The position numbers were made by a program, and so were the translations under genes. 35,264 nt of DNA. It comes from Planctomycetaceae bacterium UBA2671. Lineage in GTDB: Bacteria; Planctomycetota; Planctomycetia; Planctomycetales; Planctomycetaceae. The DNA is taken from NCBI GenBank assembly GCA_002359185.1, contig DEML01000042.1:96299-131562 (forward strand), read 5' to 3'. A model generated the notes under the pieces. The model was not told where the DNA came from and searched no databases. It worked only from the letters and a program-made list of their open reading frames with translations. Of the stretch, positions 23,339 through 31,823 are shown in pieces (positions within the stretch are counted from its first letter, which is position 1; every line of letters starts with the position of its first letter).

Positions 23339-25309
23339 ATGAAGATGAGAATCGCTCAGCTGGAGGATTTGACTTATCTGGAGCATCTGGAATCGCTTTG
23401 TTTTCCGGAAAGCCGCAGGAGTCCGCGTCGTTCTTTGAGAATGAGTATTCAAAGTGCTTCGCAAATTGTGATGATCTGCGAAACGAAACCGGATGAGGGG
23501 CCGCCTCAGCGAGTCGGCGCCGTCATCCTGCTCAATTACAAGAATTCCCTGCGAATTTATTCATTGGCGATTGATCCTCAGTTTCAGTCGCAGGGCTACG
23601 GTAGTTTGATTCTCGAAGATGTCCTCGCGCATGCCCGTCAGCATGGCTATCGTCGGGTTTCACTCGAAGCCGATTCCGGCAATAAAAAGCTGATTCGGTT
23701 TTACGAGCGATTCGGTTTTGAAGTGACCGACACCCTGCCCGATTACTACGCCAAAGGGGAACCAGCGGTCCGGATGCGGAAGGAGTTGTTCGCGGATGAC
23801 ATCCCGCAGGTCGATGAACGTCCCAACGTGATTGTCGTTGAAAATGCGAAGCACTGGCCTTTCGAGATTCCCGGCACCCAGGTCGTGCTGGCGACAACCT
23901 ACCTCTCCTCATCTCGATATCAAAATTCCAGCCTGTTTCGAGTCTTCAATCTCTGTCGTTCGTTCAAACCGCATAAATTCGGATACTATGTCTCGCTGCT
24001 CGCCTCGGCTCGTGATCAACGTGTCATCCCTAACGTGACTGCTCTGCGGGATCTTTCCAGTGTTTCTCTCGTCCAGAGTGTTGCTGACGATGTGGAAGAA
24101 GCGATCCAGGAACATCTGAAAAATGTAGCCGGACGGGAATTCAGTCTGGAGGTCTATTTTGAAAACACGCCGACTCCTGGCATGTCGGCTCTGGCAAAAC
24201 TTCTGGCTCATCAATTCGAACTGCTGTTGTTTCGTGTCAAGTTTGTAAAAGAAGAACGCTGGGAGATCCAGCAGGTTCAACTGCTCTCTCTCCCTACGGT
24301 CATCAAAGAACATCCCCAGGATATCGAAACGAACGCCGCCAAGTATTTCCAGCGGAAACGTTTCCATCGCGCCCGTTTCAAACATTTCCATTACGATCTG
24401 GCCATCCTGATTAATCCCCAGGAAAAGACACCTCCCTCGTGTCAGGAAGCATTGCATCGGATGCGATCAGCCGCGGAAAAAGTTGGCTTTTATACGGAAT
24501 TCATCACAAAGCAGGATTACAACCGGATCTGCGAATTTGATGCCCTGTTTATTCGCGAAACCACTTCCGTGGACCATTACACATACCGCTTTTCGCGGAG
24601 AGCTTATGCGGAAGGTCTGATCGTGATGGACGATCCCTGGTCGATTCTCCGCTGCTCGAACAAGATGTATCTTTACGAACGACTTTCGCGAGCCCGCGTG
24701 CGACAACCGCGTTCCTGGCTGATTTGCAAGGAGACTCCCGAAGCATTGAATCTGGATCATTTCGAGTTCCCGATCGTTCTCAAACTGCCAGACAGCTGCT
24801 TTTCGGTCGGCGTCTTTAAAGTGAATGATAAATCGGAAATGCGGGAGAAACTGGATCTGTTGTTCAAGACCTCTGAGGTGGTCATCGCTCAGGAGTTCCT
24901 GCAAACTCCATTCGACTGGCGAATCGGTGTGCTCGATGGCAGTCCTTTGTATGCCTGCAAATATCATATGGCTCGCGGACACTGGCAGATTTACAACTGG
25001 AGTCCAGATGACAGGGAGGATTTTGTAGGCGATGCCGAGACGCTCGCTTTGAATCAGGTTCCCGCTCATGTCCTGCAGACAGCCGTCAAAGGGGCTGCTC
25101 TGATTGGTGATGGACTTTACGGGGTTGACCTGAAAGAGCATCAGGGGAAAGCTTATGTCATTGAAATTAACGATAATCCTAACATCGACGCCGGAGTCGA
25201 GGATGCCATTCTGGGGGATGATCTTTACCTGCAACTGATGAATTCGTTTTACAATCGAATCGAACGCGAACGGAAGTCCCCGCACTTTGTGTCGTTCCGG
25301 GAGGATTGA
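23339..25309 (+). CDS. GNAT-RLAN-ATP-grasp fusion (RimK-like amidoligase)
   Basis: From ATG 23339 this is 656 residues; an upstream TTG at 23333 is less likely. Domain 1, about 1-150, is a GNAT acetyltransferase with the acetyl-CoA loop Q83-S-Q-G-Y-G88 and the closing N-K-K-L-I-R-F-Y-E-R-F-G-F. Domain 2, about 165-400, is the RLAN domain seen before RimK-type ATP-grasps (V-V-L-A-T-T-Y-L...R-V-F-N-L-C-R-S-F-K). Domain 3, about 430-650, is an ATP-grasp ligase with V-L-K-L-P-D-S-C-F-S-V-G and E609-I-N-D-N-P-N615 for metal-ATP. RimK-like ATP-grasps join an amino acid or peptide to a carboxylate; an acetyltransferase on the same chain suggests a modified amino acid or peptide product. Substrate unknown. 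It sits between exported propeller genes but has no signal peptide. Confidence 0.88.
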   Translation: MKMRIAQLEDLTYLEHLESLCFPESRRSPRRSLRMSIQSASQIVMICETKPDEGPPQRVGAVILLNYKNSLRIYSLAIDPQFQSQGYGSLILEDVLAHARQHGYRRVSLEADSGNKKLIRFYERFGFEVTDTLPDYYAKGEPAVRMRKELFADDIPQVDERPNVIVVENAKHWPFEIPGTQVVLATTYLSSSRYQNSSLFRVFNLCRSFKPHKFGYYVSLLASARDQRVIPNVTALRDLSSVSLVQSVADDVEEAIQEHLKNVAGREFSLEVYFENTPTPGMSALAKLLAHQFELLLFRVKFVKEERWEIQQVQLLSLPTVIKEHPQDIETNAAKYFQRKRFHRARFKHFHYDLAILINPQEKTPPSCQEALHRMRSAAEKVGFYTEFITKQDYNRICEFDALFIRETTSVDHYTYRFSRRAYAEGLIVMDDPWSILRCSNKMYLYERLSRARVRQPRSWLICKETPEALNLDHFEFPIVLKLPDSCFSVGVFKVNDKSEMREKLDLLFKTSEVVIAQEFLQTPFDWRIGVLDGSPLYACKYHMARGHWQIYNWSPDDREDFVGDAETLALNQVPAHVLQTAVKGAALIGDGLYGVDLKEHQGKAYVIEINDNPNIDAGVEDAILGDDLYLQLMNSFYNRIERERKSPHFVSFRED

Positions 25310-25418
25310 TTCTCCGTGTCGGGGGGCCAGCAGTTCGCGAAGTCGCATTCGATAACAGTGCTTGGTATTGTTTACTCTCGTTACATTGCCGAAGTAAATA
25401 TCGCCTGAGGAAATTATC

Positions 25419-26705
25419 ATGGACAAACTCATGTCTCGTGGATACGCATTATCTATGGCAAGTTGCCTGCTGCTCAGTTTCCTCACGAGAATCGCAATCG
25501 GTACTGAGCCTGTGCCAGTAAATTCCAAAACAGACTGGCCATGCTGGCGTGGGGCTGATCAAAACGGGATTGCCGCAGAAGGGCAGCAGCCGCCACTGGA
25601 GTGGAGTGAGACTGAGAATGTGATATGGAAAACACCTGTGACCGGGCGGGGGCATGGTTCTCCGATCGTTGTGGGGAATCAGGTGATTCTGGCAACTGCT
25701 GAGGAAGCCGCTGAAACCCGGTCGCTTATCAGTTTCAATCGCAACACCGGGAAAAAGGTATGGGAAACTGTTCTGCATTCTGGCATGGCGACACCTGCCC
25801 GCAACAAGAAGGGGACGCAAGCCTCTTCGACTCCCGCTTGTGACGGCGAGCGACTGTTTATTAATTTCCTGCATGATGGTCAGATGGTGACTTCGGCTAT
25901 CGATTTAAATGGAAAAATCCTCTGGCAGCAGTCGATTTGCGAATACATCGTGCATCAGGGATATGGTTCTTCACCAACTCTGTTTAAGGATCTGGTTATC
26001 GTCTCTGCGGATAACAAAGCGGGAGGAGCGATTGCGGGATTGGATCGTGAAACGGGCAAGATTATCTGGAAGCAGGATCGTCCGGAAATGCCCAATTATC
26101 CTTCTCCGATTATTCTGAACGTAGCTGGGAAAACTCAACTCATTATGACCGGCTGTGAACTTGTTACGGGCATGAATCCGCAGACGGGTGAAAAACTGTG
26201 GGAAATCGAAGGGGCCACAACAGAATGTGTCACTTCGACTCCGACGAATGGCGAGTTGGTTTATTCGAGTGGGGGGTATCCTAAAAATCATGTGGCTGCT
26301 TATAGAGCCGATGGCTCCGGGGAAGTTGCCTGGGAAATTGGAACTCGCATTTATGTTCCTTCGATGCTCGTGAAAGAAAGTCGTCTGTACGCGATTGCTG
26401 ATGCCGGGATTGCTTATTGCCTGGATGCTTCAACAGGAGAGGAACTCTGGAAAGGTCGGCTCAGCGGAACATTTACGTCATCTCCAGTGATCGTCAACAA
26501 TGTTTTGATGGCTACCAATGAAGCCGGGGAGACATTTGTTATTAATATCGATTCAGACGAATTCGAACTGCTGGGACGAAATCAATTGGGAGAGGAGTCT
26601 TTTGCCACTCCAGTCGTGTGTGACAGCAAAATCTTCATGCGAGTTGCCAGCAAAATCGGAGACGAACGAAAGGAATTCCTGTACTGTCTGGGTAAAAAAC
26701 AATAG
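25419..26705 (+). CDS. Exported PQQ-like beta-propeller protein (third)
   Basis: A 428-residue protein starting at an ATG with GAGGAAA about six bases upstream. Residues 1-31 are a signal peptide (SMASCLLLSFLTRIAIGTEP). The mature part opens W-P-C-W-R-G-A-D-Q-N-G-I-A and L-E-W-S-E-T-E-N-V-I-W-K-T, nearly the same as the first propeller protein, then shows G-K-K-V-W-E, G-K-I-I-W-K-Q-D, G-E-K-L-W-E and G-E-E-L-W-K-G blades. It is 109 bases after the fusion gene, compatible with one transcript but not requiring it. As for the other two, an assembly or binding role is more likely than catalysis. Confidence 0.85.
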   Translation: MDKLMSRGYALSMASCLLLSFLTRIAIGTEPVPVNSKTDWPCWRGADQNGIAAEGQQPPLEWSETENVIWKTPVTGRGHGSPIVVGNQVILATAEEAAETRSLISFNRNTGKKVWETVLHSGMATPARNKKGTQASSTPACDGERLFINFLHDGQMVTSAIDLNGKILWQQSICEYIVHQGYGSSPTLFKDLVIVSADNKAGGAIAGLDRETGKIIWKQDRPEMPNYPSPIILNVAGKTQLIMTGCELVTGMNPQTGEKLWEIEGATTECVTSTPTNGELVYSSGGYPKNHVAAYRADGSGEVAWEIGTRIYVPSMLVKESRLYAIADAGIAYCLDASTGEELWKGRLSGTFTSSPVIVNNVLMATNEAGETFVINIDSDEFELLGRNQLGEESFATPVVCDSKIFMRVASKIGDERKEFLYCLGKKQ

Positions 26706-26819
26706 ACTGACATTTGTGTGACCATTTACCGATTCTAGAATTGATTAATTTCAACTGGATTAGGGGCACATACTTCCCTTGCGAATTGTCCTTCCGAAAT
26801 TTTTCAAAGCCTTTATTCA

Positions 26820-28622
26820 ATGTCTCTCGTTAGTCTTACGGATCTCAGTTTTACTTTTGATCAACCTCCGCTGCTCAATGAAATCAGTTTTGAAATTGGA
26901 GCGGGCGAACGGATCGGCCTGCTCGGGCGAAATGGAGCCGGGAAGTCGACTTTAATGAAGTTGGTCGCCGGTGAACTGGAACCGGACGATGGAATCCTGC
27001 GTGTTGAAGAAGGAGTGCGTGTCACTCGATTGCTGCAGGAAGTGCCGGAAGGAATGGCCGGGACGATTTTTGAAATTGTCTCCCGGGCCTTTGTGCAGAC
27101 GAATGAAGTGGAAGTGCATTCCTGGGAATCGGATCATCAGGTCGAAAAGATTCTGATGAAGATGAACCTTGATCCCGAAGCCGACTTTTCCACGCTCTCG
27201 TCGGGAATGAAACGGCGGGTCCTGCTGGCTCAGGCGCTTGTAAATCAGCCGGATGTTCTGCTGCTCGATGAACCGACGAACCACTTAGATATTGAATCGA
27301 TCCGCTGGCTCGAAAATTTCCTCAAGGGCTTTCAGGGAACATTACTGTTCGTCACTCACGACCGAATGTTCCTGCAGGCATTGGCGACACGCATTATCGA
27401 AGTCGAACGTGGTCGACTGTTTGATTGGACCTGTGACTATCAAACCTTTTTGACCCGCAAAGCCGCTTTTCTGGAATCCGAGGAGCGTCAGCAGGAATTG
27501 TTCGATAAAAAACTGGCTGAAGAAGAAAAATGGATTCGTCAGGGGGTTAAAGCACGTCGAACGCGAAACGAAGGCCGGGTACGCGCTCTCAAAAAGTTGC
27601 GGGAGGAACGAGCGCAACGACGCAAAAAACTGGGCAATGTTCGCATGCAAGCCTCGGAAGCTGAGCGATCCGGGCATCTGGTAATTGAAACTAAAGATGT
27701 TTCATTTGCCTATAATTCCCGGCCCATCGTGCAGGATTTCTCCACGATGATTATGCGGGGAGACAAATTGGGAATCGTCGGGCCGAACGGAGCCGGCAAG
27801 ACGACGCTTCTCAAGCTTCTTCTCGGTCAACTCGAACCCGATTCCGGTTCGATTCGCCACGGCACAAAACTCGAAGTCGTCTATTTTGATCAATTGCGGG
27901 AACAGATCGATGAAGAGAAAACGGTCATCGAAAACGTAGGTGATGGGCAGGATCGGCTGACGATCAATGGCGTCGAACGTCATATCTACGGCTATTTGCA
28001 GGATTTCCTGTTCACGCCAGAACGTGCACGTCGACCAGCACGATATCTTTCCGGGGGGGAACGGAACCGAATGCTGCTGGCTCGGATGTTCACCAAGCCC
28101 TCGAATGTGCTGATTCTCGATGAACCGACGAACGATCTGGATGCGGAAACGCTCGAATTGCTCGAAGAATTATTGATGGATTATTCGGGCAGCATGCTGA
28201 TGGTCAGTCATGATCGAGCATTTCTTAATAATGTGACGACAGGGATTCTGGCATTTGAGCCGGATGGCACCCTCAAAGAATACGACGGTGGCTACGACGA
28301 TTATGCGAGAAATGAGGCAGACAGGCAAGCCGAGCGGAATCCGTCCAAGTCCAAAGAAAAGGGAAAATCAAATCCTCATAACATAGCGACAAGTACGAAA
28401 AAGAAGCTCACGTTCAAGGAACAGAAGGAATTGGAGAGCCTGCCTGCCAAGCTGGAAAAGCTAGAGTCTGAACAGGCTGAAATCCATAAAACGATGGCCC
28501 AGGCGGAGTTCTATCAAAAGCCATCTTCGGAAATTAATGCCGTCACGGATCGTCTCCGGAAAATTGAAGAGGAGCTCACGACCAGTTTTGCAATCTGGGA
28601 AGATTTGGAATCGCGTGCTTGA
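26820..28622 (+). CDS. uup: ABC-F family ATPase (Uup-like)
   Basis: A 600-residue protein with two ATPase domains and no membrane segment. Walker A is G36-R-N-G-A-G-K-S-T and, near 320, G-P-N-G-A-G-K-T-T. Walker B is L-L-L-D-E-P-T-N-H-L-D and L-I-L-D-E-P-T-N-D-L-D. The second signature is canonical (L-S-G-G-E); the first is L-S-S-G-M, an unusual form. The linker (RQGVKARRTRNEGR, about 238-275) is strongly basic, as in ABC-F proteins that contact rRNA. The last 90 residues are a charged, coiled-coil-like C-terminal domain (ELESLPAKLEKLESEQAEI), characteristic of Uup. ABC-F proteins act on the ribosome during stalled translation; the Uup symbol is by domain layout, so EttA-type roles are not excluded. 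The ribosome binding site is poor. Confidence 0.9.
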   Translation: MSLVSLTDLSFTFDQPPLLNEISFEIGAGERIGLLGRNGAGKSTLMKLVAGELEPDDGILRVEEGVRVTRLLQEVPEGMAGTIFEIVSRAFVQTNEVEVHSWESDHQVEKILMKMNLDPEADFSTLSSGMKRRVLLAQALVNQPDVLLLDEPTNHLDIESIRWLENFLKGFQGTLLFVTHDRMFLQALATRIIEVERGRLFDWTCDYQTFLTRKAAFLESEERQQELFDKKLAEEEKWIRQGVKARRTRNEGRVRALKKLREERAQRRKKLGNVRMQASEAERSGHLVIETKDVSFAYNSRPIVQDFSTMIMRGDKLGIVGPNGAGKTTLLKLLLGQLEPDSGSIRHGTKLEVVYFDQLREQIDEEKTVIENVGDGQDRLTINGVERHIYGYLQDFLFTPERARRPARYLSGGERNRMLLARMFTKPSNVLILDEPTNDLDAETLELLEELLMDYSGSMLMVSHDRAFLNNVTTGILAFEPDGTLKEYDGGYDDYARNEADRQAERNPSKSKEKGKSNPHNIATSTKKKLTFKEQKELESLPAKLEKLESEQAEIHKTMAQAEFYQKPSSEINAVTDRLRKIEEELTTSFAIWEDLESRA

Positions 28623-28927
28623 GTAAATAACTTGGGGTGGCTGGGGTCGAATGAAATGAGCCCCCAGAATTATCGACACTCTGGGGGCTCCGCTTCGCTC
28701 CGACCCCAGCCACCCTTAATCTGATTTGCATTTTTCAGGTCTTTTCTGAGTCGAACTTGAATCCTGAGGCTTGATTTGCAATACTTTGTGGCTTGCTCTC
28801 AAGTGACTGGTTTCTGCGTAATGTTTGCAGATTCTCTTCCCACGTCATTTCATCGGCCCAATCGGAGGTGAAATTTCCACTTGAGTCATTGTTCCGATTG
28901 ATCTTTGTTCAAGGAAGCTGAAACTCG
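28623..28927. other. Intergenic region with large hairpin
   Basis: About 300 bases between uup and rpsR. The first third is the family B hairpin. The remainder, 28716-28927, should hold the rpsR promoter; I see no clear pair, but AAGGA at about 28912 serves as the rpsR ribosome binding site. Confidence 0.4.
28635..28715. repeat. Family B double-unit hairpin
   Basis: Perfect 15-bp arms (28635-28649 with 28701-28715, GGGTGGCTGGGGTCG). Nested inside are perfect 11-bp arms (28658-28668 with 28680-28690, GAGCCCCCAGA) around an 11-base loop. It begins 12 bases after the uup stop and could also end its transcript, but no T run follows. Confidence 0.9.
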
Positions 28928-29206
28928 ATGGCTACGCTGACGAAGTCGGATATCCGCAAACTCCGTAAGAAAAAACTCCGCCAGAAGCGGAAACTCAATT
29001 GCCGTTTCTGCCCGGGCGGCGTCATCCCACGTCCTGTTTATGTGGACTATAAAGACGTCAAAACACTCAAGCAGTTGATCGACAAAGAAGGCAAAATCCT
29101 TCCTCGACGTCGCACAGGTACCTCCGCGATTTATCAGCGAGCTGTCCGTAGCGCCGTGCTGCGAGCCCGCTTCATGGGACTGTTGCCATACGTTGTTGAC
29201 GAATAA
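28928..29206 (+). CDS. rpsR: Ribosomal protein bS18
   Basis: A 92-residue basic protein, longer than the common 75 because of an extended N-terminus. The S18 core is clear: N24-C25-R-F-C28-P-G, V-D-Y-K-D-V-K-T-L-K-Q-L-I, G-K-I-L-P-R-R-R-T-G-T-S and Q-R-A-V-R-S-A-V-L-R-A-R-F-M-G-L-L-P-Y. It sits on the small-subunit platform beside bS6. The Cys25/Cys28 pair could bind zinc with other residues. The ATG has AAGGA upstream. The usual neighbours rpsF, ssb and rplI are absent; the gene is instead followed by the TPR/alpha-CTD gene. Confidence 0.96.
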   Translation: MATLTKSDIRKLRKKKLRQKRKLNCRFCPGGVIPRPVYVDYKDVKTLKQLIDKEGKILPRRRTGTSAIYQRAVRSAVLRARFMGLLPYVVDE

Positions 29207-29283
29207 AATCTCAATTCCAGATGACAGGTGAGCCGCTGTCGAAACTGACTGTCTCACTCATGAAATCTGCCTATTGATGTCTT

Positions 29284-29313
29284 CTGCCAGTCTGTTTAAA
29301 TGTGGACTGGCAG
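29284..29313 (+). other. Hairpin upstream of the TPR/alpha-CTD gene
   Basis: CTGCCAGTC (29284-29292) and GACTGGCAG (29305-29313) make a perfect 9-bp stem with a 12-base loop, 43 bases before the ATG. There is no T run, so it is not a standard terminator. It may be an mRNA leader structure or an rpsR 3' stabiliser. Confidence 0.45.
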
Positions 29314-29355
29314 GACTTCTTGACCTGTTCAGGGAATTCAGGAGCACCCATTTTT

Positions 29356-30666
29356 ATGATCGCCATTGAACAAATTGATGTTCGCAAGCCGATTCTGGAG
29401 TCACCCGACTTTGGAAACGATCAGATCAAAACGATTCAAAGCGCCCTGGCTGAAGGTCAGGCCGCCGAAGTACGCCAACACTGGCAGGAACTGACCTCAC
29501 GAGCTTCTTCTCAGCGCGATTTGCTCGCAGCCGGGATCATTGCTTATATGCTCGCTCATCAGAACAAAGCGATTGAGTATCTGAGTCAGGTTCAGGGCAG
29601 CGGACTGGGAAGTTTTTACCAGGCACAGGCTCAGTTTTCTCTGGAAAACTATGGTGAAGCCCGCAGTCTGTTTGAGCAGGCAAAAAAATCAGGTTACGAT
29701 CCGATTCTCTGCGACCTGCTGATTGCTGGTTCTGTCCGCCTTTCCGGTGACACTGACGAAGCGGAAAAAATGCTGCGTGGACTGGCCCGTGAAGCCGCCA
29801 CGAGAGCAGAGTATTCGTACCAGATGGGCTGTATCATGGCCGATCGGGGAGATACTTACGGCGCCCTCGAATACTTCGAGCGAGCAGTCGACATGGAAAA
29901 CTCGCATTCGCGAGCGCTGTTCAGCCTGGCTCAATTGAATAATCAGCTGGGTAACGATGATGATGCGATTCGTCTGTATGAACAGATGCTCGCCAAGCCC
30001 CCATTTTATCTCGGTTCATTAATCAATCTGGGCCTGCTGTACGAAGATCGTGAAATGTACGGCCCGGCTGCTTTCTGCTTTCAACGAGCACTGGAAGCGA
30101 ATCCAAACAATGAACGAGCCGCTCTCTATCTGAAGGATATCGAATCCTCAGCTGAGATGTTCTTCGATGAAGATGCTGTCCGTCGGGATAAACAGGTCGA
30201 ACAGATTCTGCAGATTCCGATCACCGATTTCGAACTTTCTGCCCGCTCTCGCAACTGTCTGGAACGAGCCGGGATCGATCGACTCGAAGATCTCACCAAG
30301 ATGTCCGAAGAGCAACTGCTTGCGGGCAAAAACTTTGGGGAAACTTCACTCAAAGAGATTCGGGAAATTCTCGATATGCATGGCCTGAAACTGGGCCAGA
30401 ATGTGCATCGCAAGCAGCCTGAGCCGCTTTATCGTCCGGAAGAACTTTCTCCGGAAGAACGGGCCATGCACGAAGCGGGCGTGGGCGAACTGGATCTTTC
30501 TGTACGAGCCCGAAAGTGTCTGTCCCGACTCGGAATTGCGACCATTGGCGAACTGGTTTCCCGTTCTGCTGATGAACTGCTTTCCGTACGAAACTTCGGG
30601 GTGACATCACTCAACGAAATTCGGGAAAAACTCGGCGATAAGAATATCCGCCTGCGTGGCGATTGA
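29356..30666 (+). CDS. TPR protein with two C-terminal RNA polymerase alpha-CTD-like domains
   Basis: From ATG 29356 this is 436 residues. The first 260 are helical TPR-type repeats (AEKMLRGLAREAATRAEYSY, DTYGALEYFERAVDMENSHS, FYLGSLINLGLLYEDREMYG). Two domains follow, about 288-346 and 378-436, that match the C-terminal domain of RpoA. The first has L-S-A-R-S-R-N-C-L...L-E-D-L...N-F-G-E-T-S-L-K-E-I. The second has L-S-V-R-A-R-K-C-L...I-G-E-L...N-F-G-V-T-S-L-N-E-I. Against E. coli residues that touch UP-element DNA, both keep Arg265, Cys269, Gly296, Ser299 and Glu302; only the first keeps Asn268, and both replace Lys298 with Thr. So DNA or RNA polymerase binding is plausible but altered. The upstream in-frame GTG at 29302 overlaps a hairpin and is less likely the start. 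Confidence 0.85.
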   Translation: MIAIEQIDVRKPILESPDFGNDQIKTIQSALAEGQAAEVRQHWQELTSRASSQRDLLAAGIIAYMLAHQNKAIEYLSQVQGSGLGSFYQAQAQFSLENYGEARSLFEQAKKSGYDPILCDLLIAGSVRLSGDTDEAEKMLRGLAREAATRAEYSYQMGCIMADRGDTYGALEYFERAVDMENSHSRALFSLAQLNNQLGNDDDAIRLYEQMLAKPPFYLGSLINLGLLYEDREMYGPAAFCFQRALEANPNNERAALYLKDIESSAEMFFDEDAVRRDKQVEQILQIPITDFELSARSRNCLERAGIDRLEDLTKMSEEQLLAGKNFGETSLKEIREILDMHGLKLGQNVHRKQPEPLYRPEELSPEERAMHEAGVGELDLSVRARKCLSRLGIATIGELVSRSADELLSVRNFGVTSLNEIREKLGDKNIRLRGD

Positions 30667-30694
30667 TTTTCTGCTCGAATTTTTGACAATAGAG

Positions 30695-30729
30695 TCTCCG
30701 ATCAACATTCGTGGATCGGAGATTTTTTT
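30695..30729 (+). terminator. Rho-independent terminator after the TPR/alpha-CTD gene
   Basis: TCTCCGATC (30695-30703) pairs perfectly with GATCGGAGA (30714-30722) around a 10-base loop, followed by seven T. It separates this gene from the isomerase gene downstream. Confidence 0.9.
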
Positions 30730-30773
30730 ACGTATCTACCCTTGAATTAAGACATCCCGCGAAAGGACACATC

Positions 30774-31772
30774 ATGGCACGCCCTGTGACATTGTTCACC
30801 GGACAATGGGCCGATCTTCCCATCGACGTACTCTGCAAAAAAGCCGTTGAGTTTGGCTTTGATGGTCTGGAACTGGCCTGCTGGGGGGATCATTTTGAAG
30901 TCGACAAGGCTCTCTCCGATGATTCCTACTGTGCCAAAAAACGTGACCTGCTCGAACGACACGATTTGAAACTGTACGCAATTTCCGCTCATCTGGTCGG
31001 ACAAGCAGTTTGTGATCGCATTGATGCCCGCCATAAAGCGATTCTGCCCGACTACATTTACGGTGATGGCGATTCCGATGCTGTGAATCAGCGTGCGATC
31101 GAGGAAATGAAGAACACCGCCCGAGCCGCCCAGAAGATTGGTGTTGAAGTTGTGAATGGCTTCACCGGTTCTCGCATTTGGCCTCTCGTTTACGATTTCC
31201 CGCCGATCCCGCAGGAAATGTATGACGAAGGTTATAAGAACTTCGCAGACAGCTGGAATCCAATTCTGGATGTCTTTCAGGAATGCGGCATCAAATTCGC
31301 ATTGGAAGTGCATCCTGGCGAAATCGCTTTCGATATTTACTCCGCCGAGAAAGCACTACAGGTTCTTGACAACCGCGAAGAGTTCGGCTTCAATTTTGAT
31401 CCCAGCCACTTGATCTGGCAGGGGATCGATCCGGTCGAATTCATTCGCTATTTCCCCGAGCGGATTTATCACGCTCACATGAAAGATGCTTCCGTCACTT
31501 TAAACGGACGCAGCGGCATTCTGTCCAGTCACCTCCGCTTTGGCGATCCACGTCGTGGCTGGGATTTCCGCAGTGTCGGACGTGGCGGGGTCCGGTTCGA
31601 AGAAATCATCCGAGCCTTGAATTCGATCAACTATCAGGGACCTCTCTCGATTGAGTGGGAAGACTCGGGAATGGATCGCGATCACGGTGCCCGCGAAGCG
31701 TGTCAGTTTGTGAAAAATGTCGACTTTGCACCATCAAGCGTCGCCTTTGATGCGGCTTTTGAAAAACCGTAA
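30774..31772 (+). CDS. Sugar phosphate isomerase/epimerase-like TIM barrel protein
   Basis: From ATG 30774, with AAAGGA six bases upstream, this is 332 residues; an upstream in-frame start would overlap the terminator. It has the AP-endonuclease-2/xylose-isomerase-like barrel: F-D-G-L-E-L-A-C-W-G-D at strand 2, A-L-E-V-H-P-G-E near residue 178, F-N-F-D-P-S-H-L near 207, Y-H-A-H-M-K-D near 233 and S-I-E-W-E-D-S near 294. The Glu, Asp-x-x-His, His and Glu set forms the divalent metal site. Members interconvert keto- and aldo-sugars or related polyols; planctomycetes carry many, often with sugar catabolism genes, but none is beside this one. The exact substrate cannot be given. Confidence 0.88.
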   Translation: MARPVTLFTGQWADLPIDVLCKKAVEFGFDGLELACWGDHFEVDKALSDDSYCAKKRDLLERHDLKLYAISAHLVGQAVCDRIDARHKAILPDYIYGDGDSDAVNQRAIEEMKNTARAAQKIGVEVVNGFTGSRIWPLVYDFPPIPQEMYDEGYKNFADSWNPILDVFQECGIKFALEVHPGEIAFDIYSAEKALQVLDNREEFGFNFDPSHLIWQGIDPVEFIRYFPERIYHAHMKDASVTLNGRSGILSSHLRFGDPRRGWDFRSVGRGGVRFEEIIRALNSINYQGPLSIEWEDSGMDRDHGAREACQFVKNVDFAPSSVAFDAAFEKP

Positions 31773-31786
31773 ATCGAAGATACTTC

Positions 31787-31817
31787 ACTCGTTCCCAAGG
31801 ACACTATGGGGACGAGT
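31787..31817 (+). terminator. Possible hairpin terminator after the isomerase gene
   Basis: ACTCGTTCCC and GGGGACGAGT (31787-31796/31808-31817) form a 10-bp stem with one G-U pair, 15 bases after the stop. No T run follows, so termination is uncertain. Confidence 0.35.
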
Positions 31818-31823
31818 TGAAAT

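Noticed and set aside
24467..25528. A 353-codon minus-strand open frame across the ATP-grasp domain and the next gene start
   Set aside because: It spans two genes on the other strand and their spacer, and its translation has no family pattern.
20418..26705. True PQQ-dependent dehydrogenases
   Set aside because: The propeller motifs are present but I see no quinoprotein active-site features such as the adjacent disulfide Cys pair or catalytic Asp context, and lengths of 428-456 are shorter than alcohol or glucose dehydrogenases.
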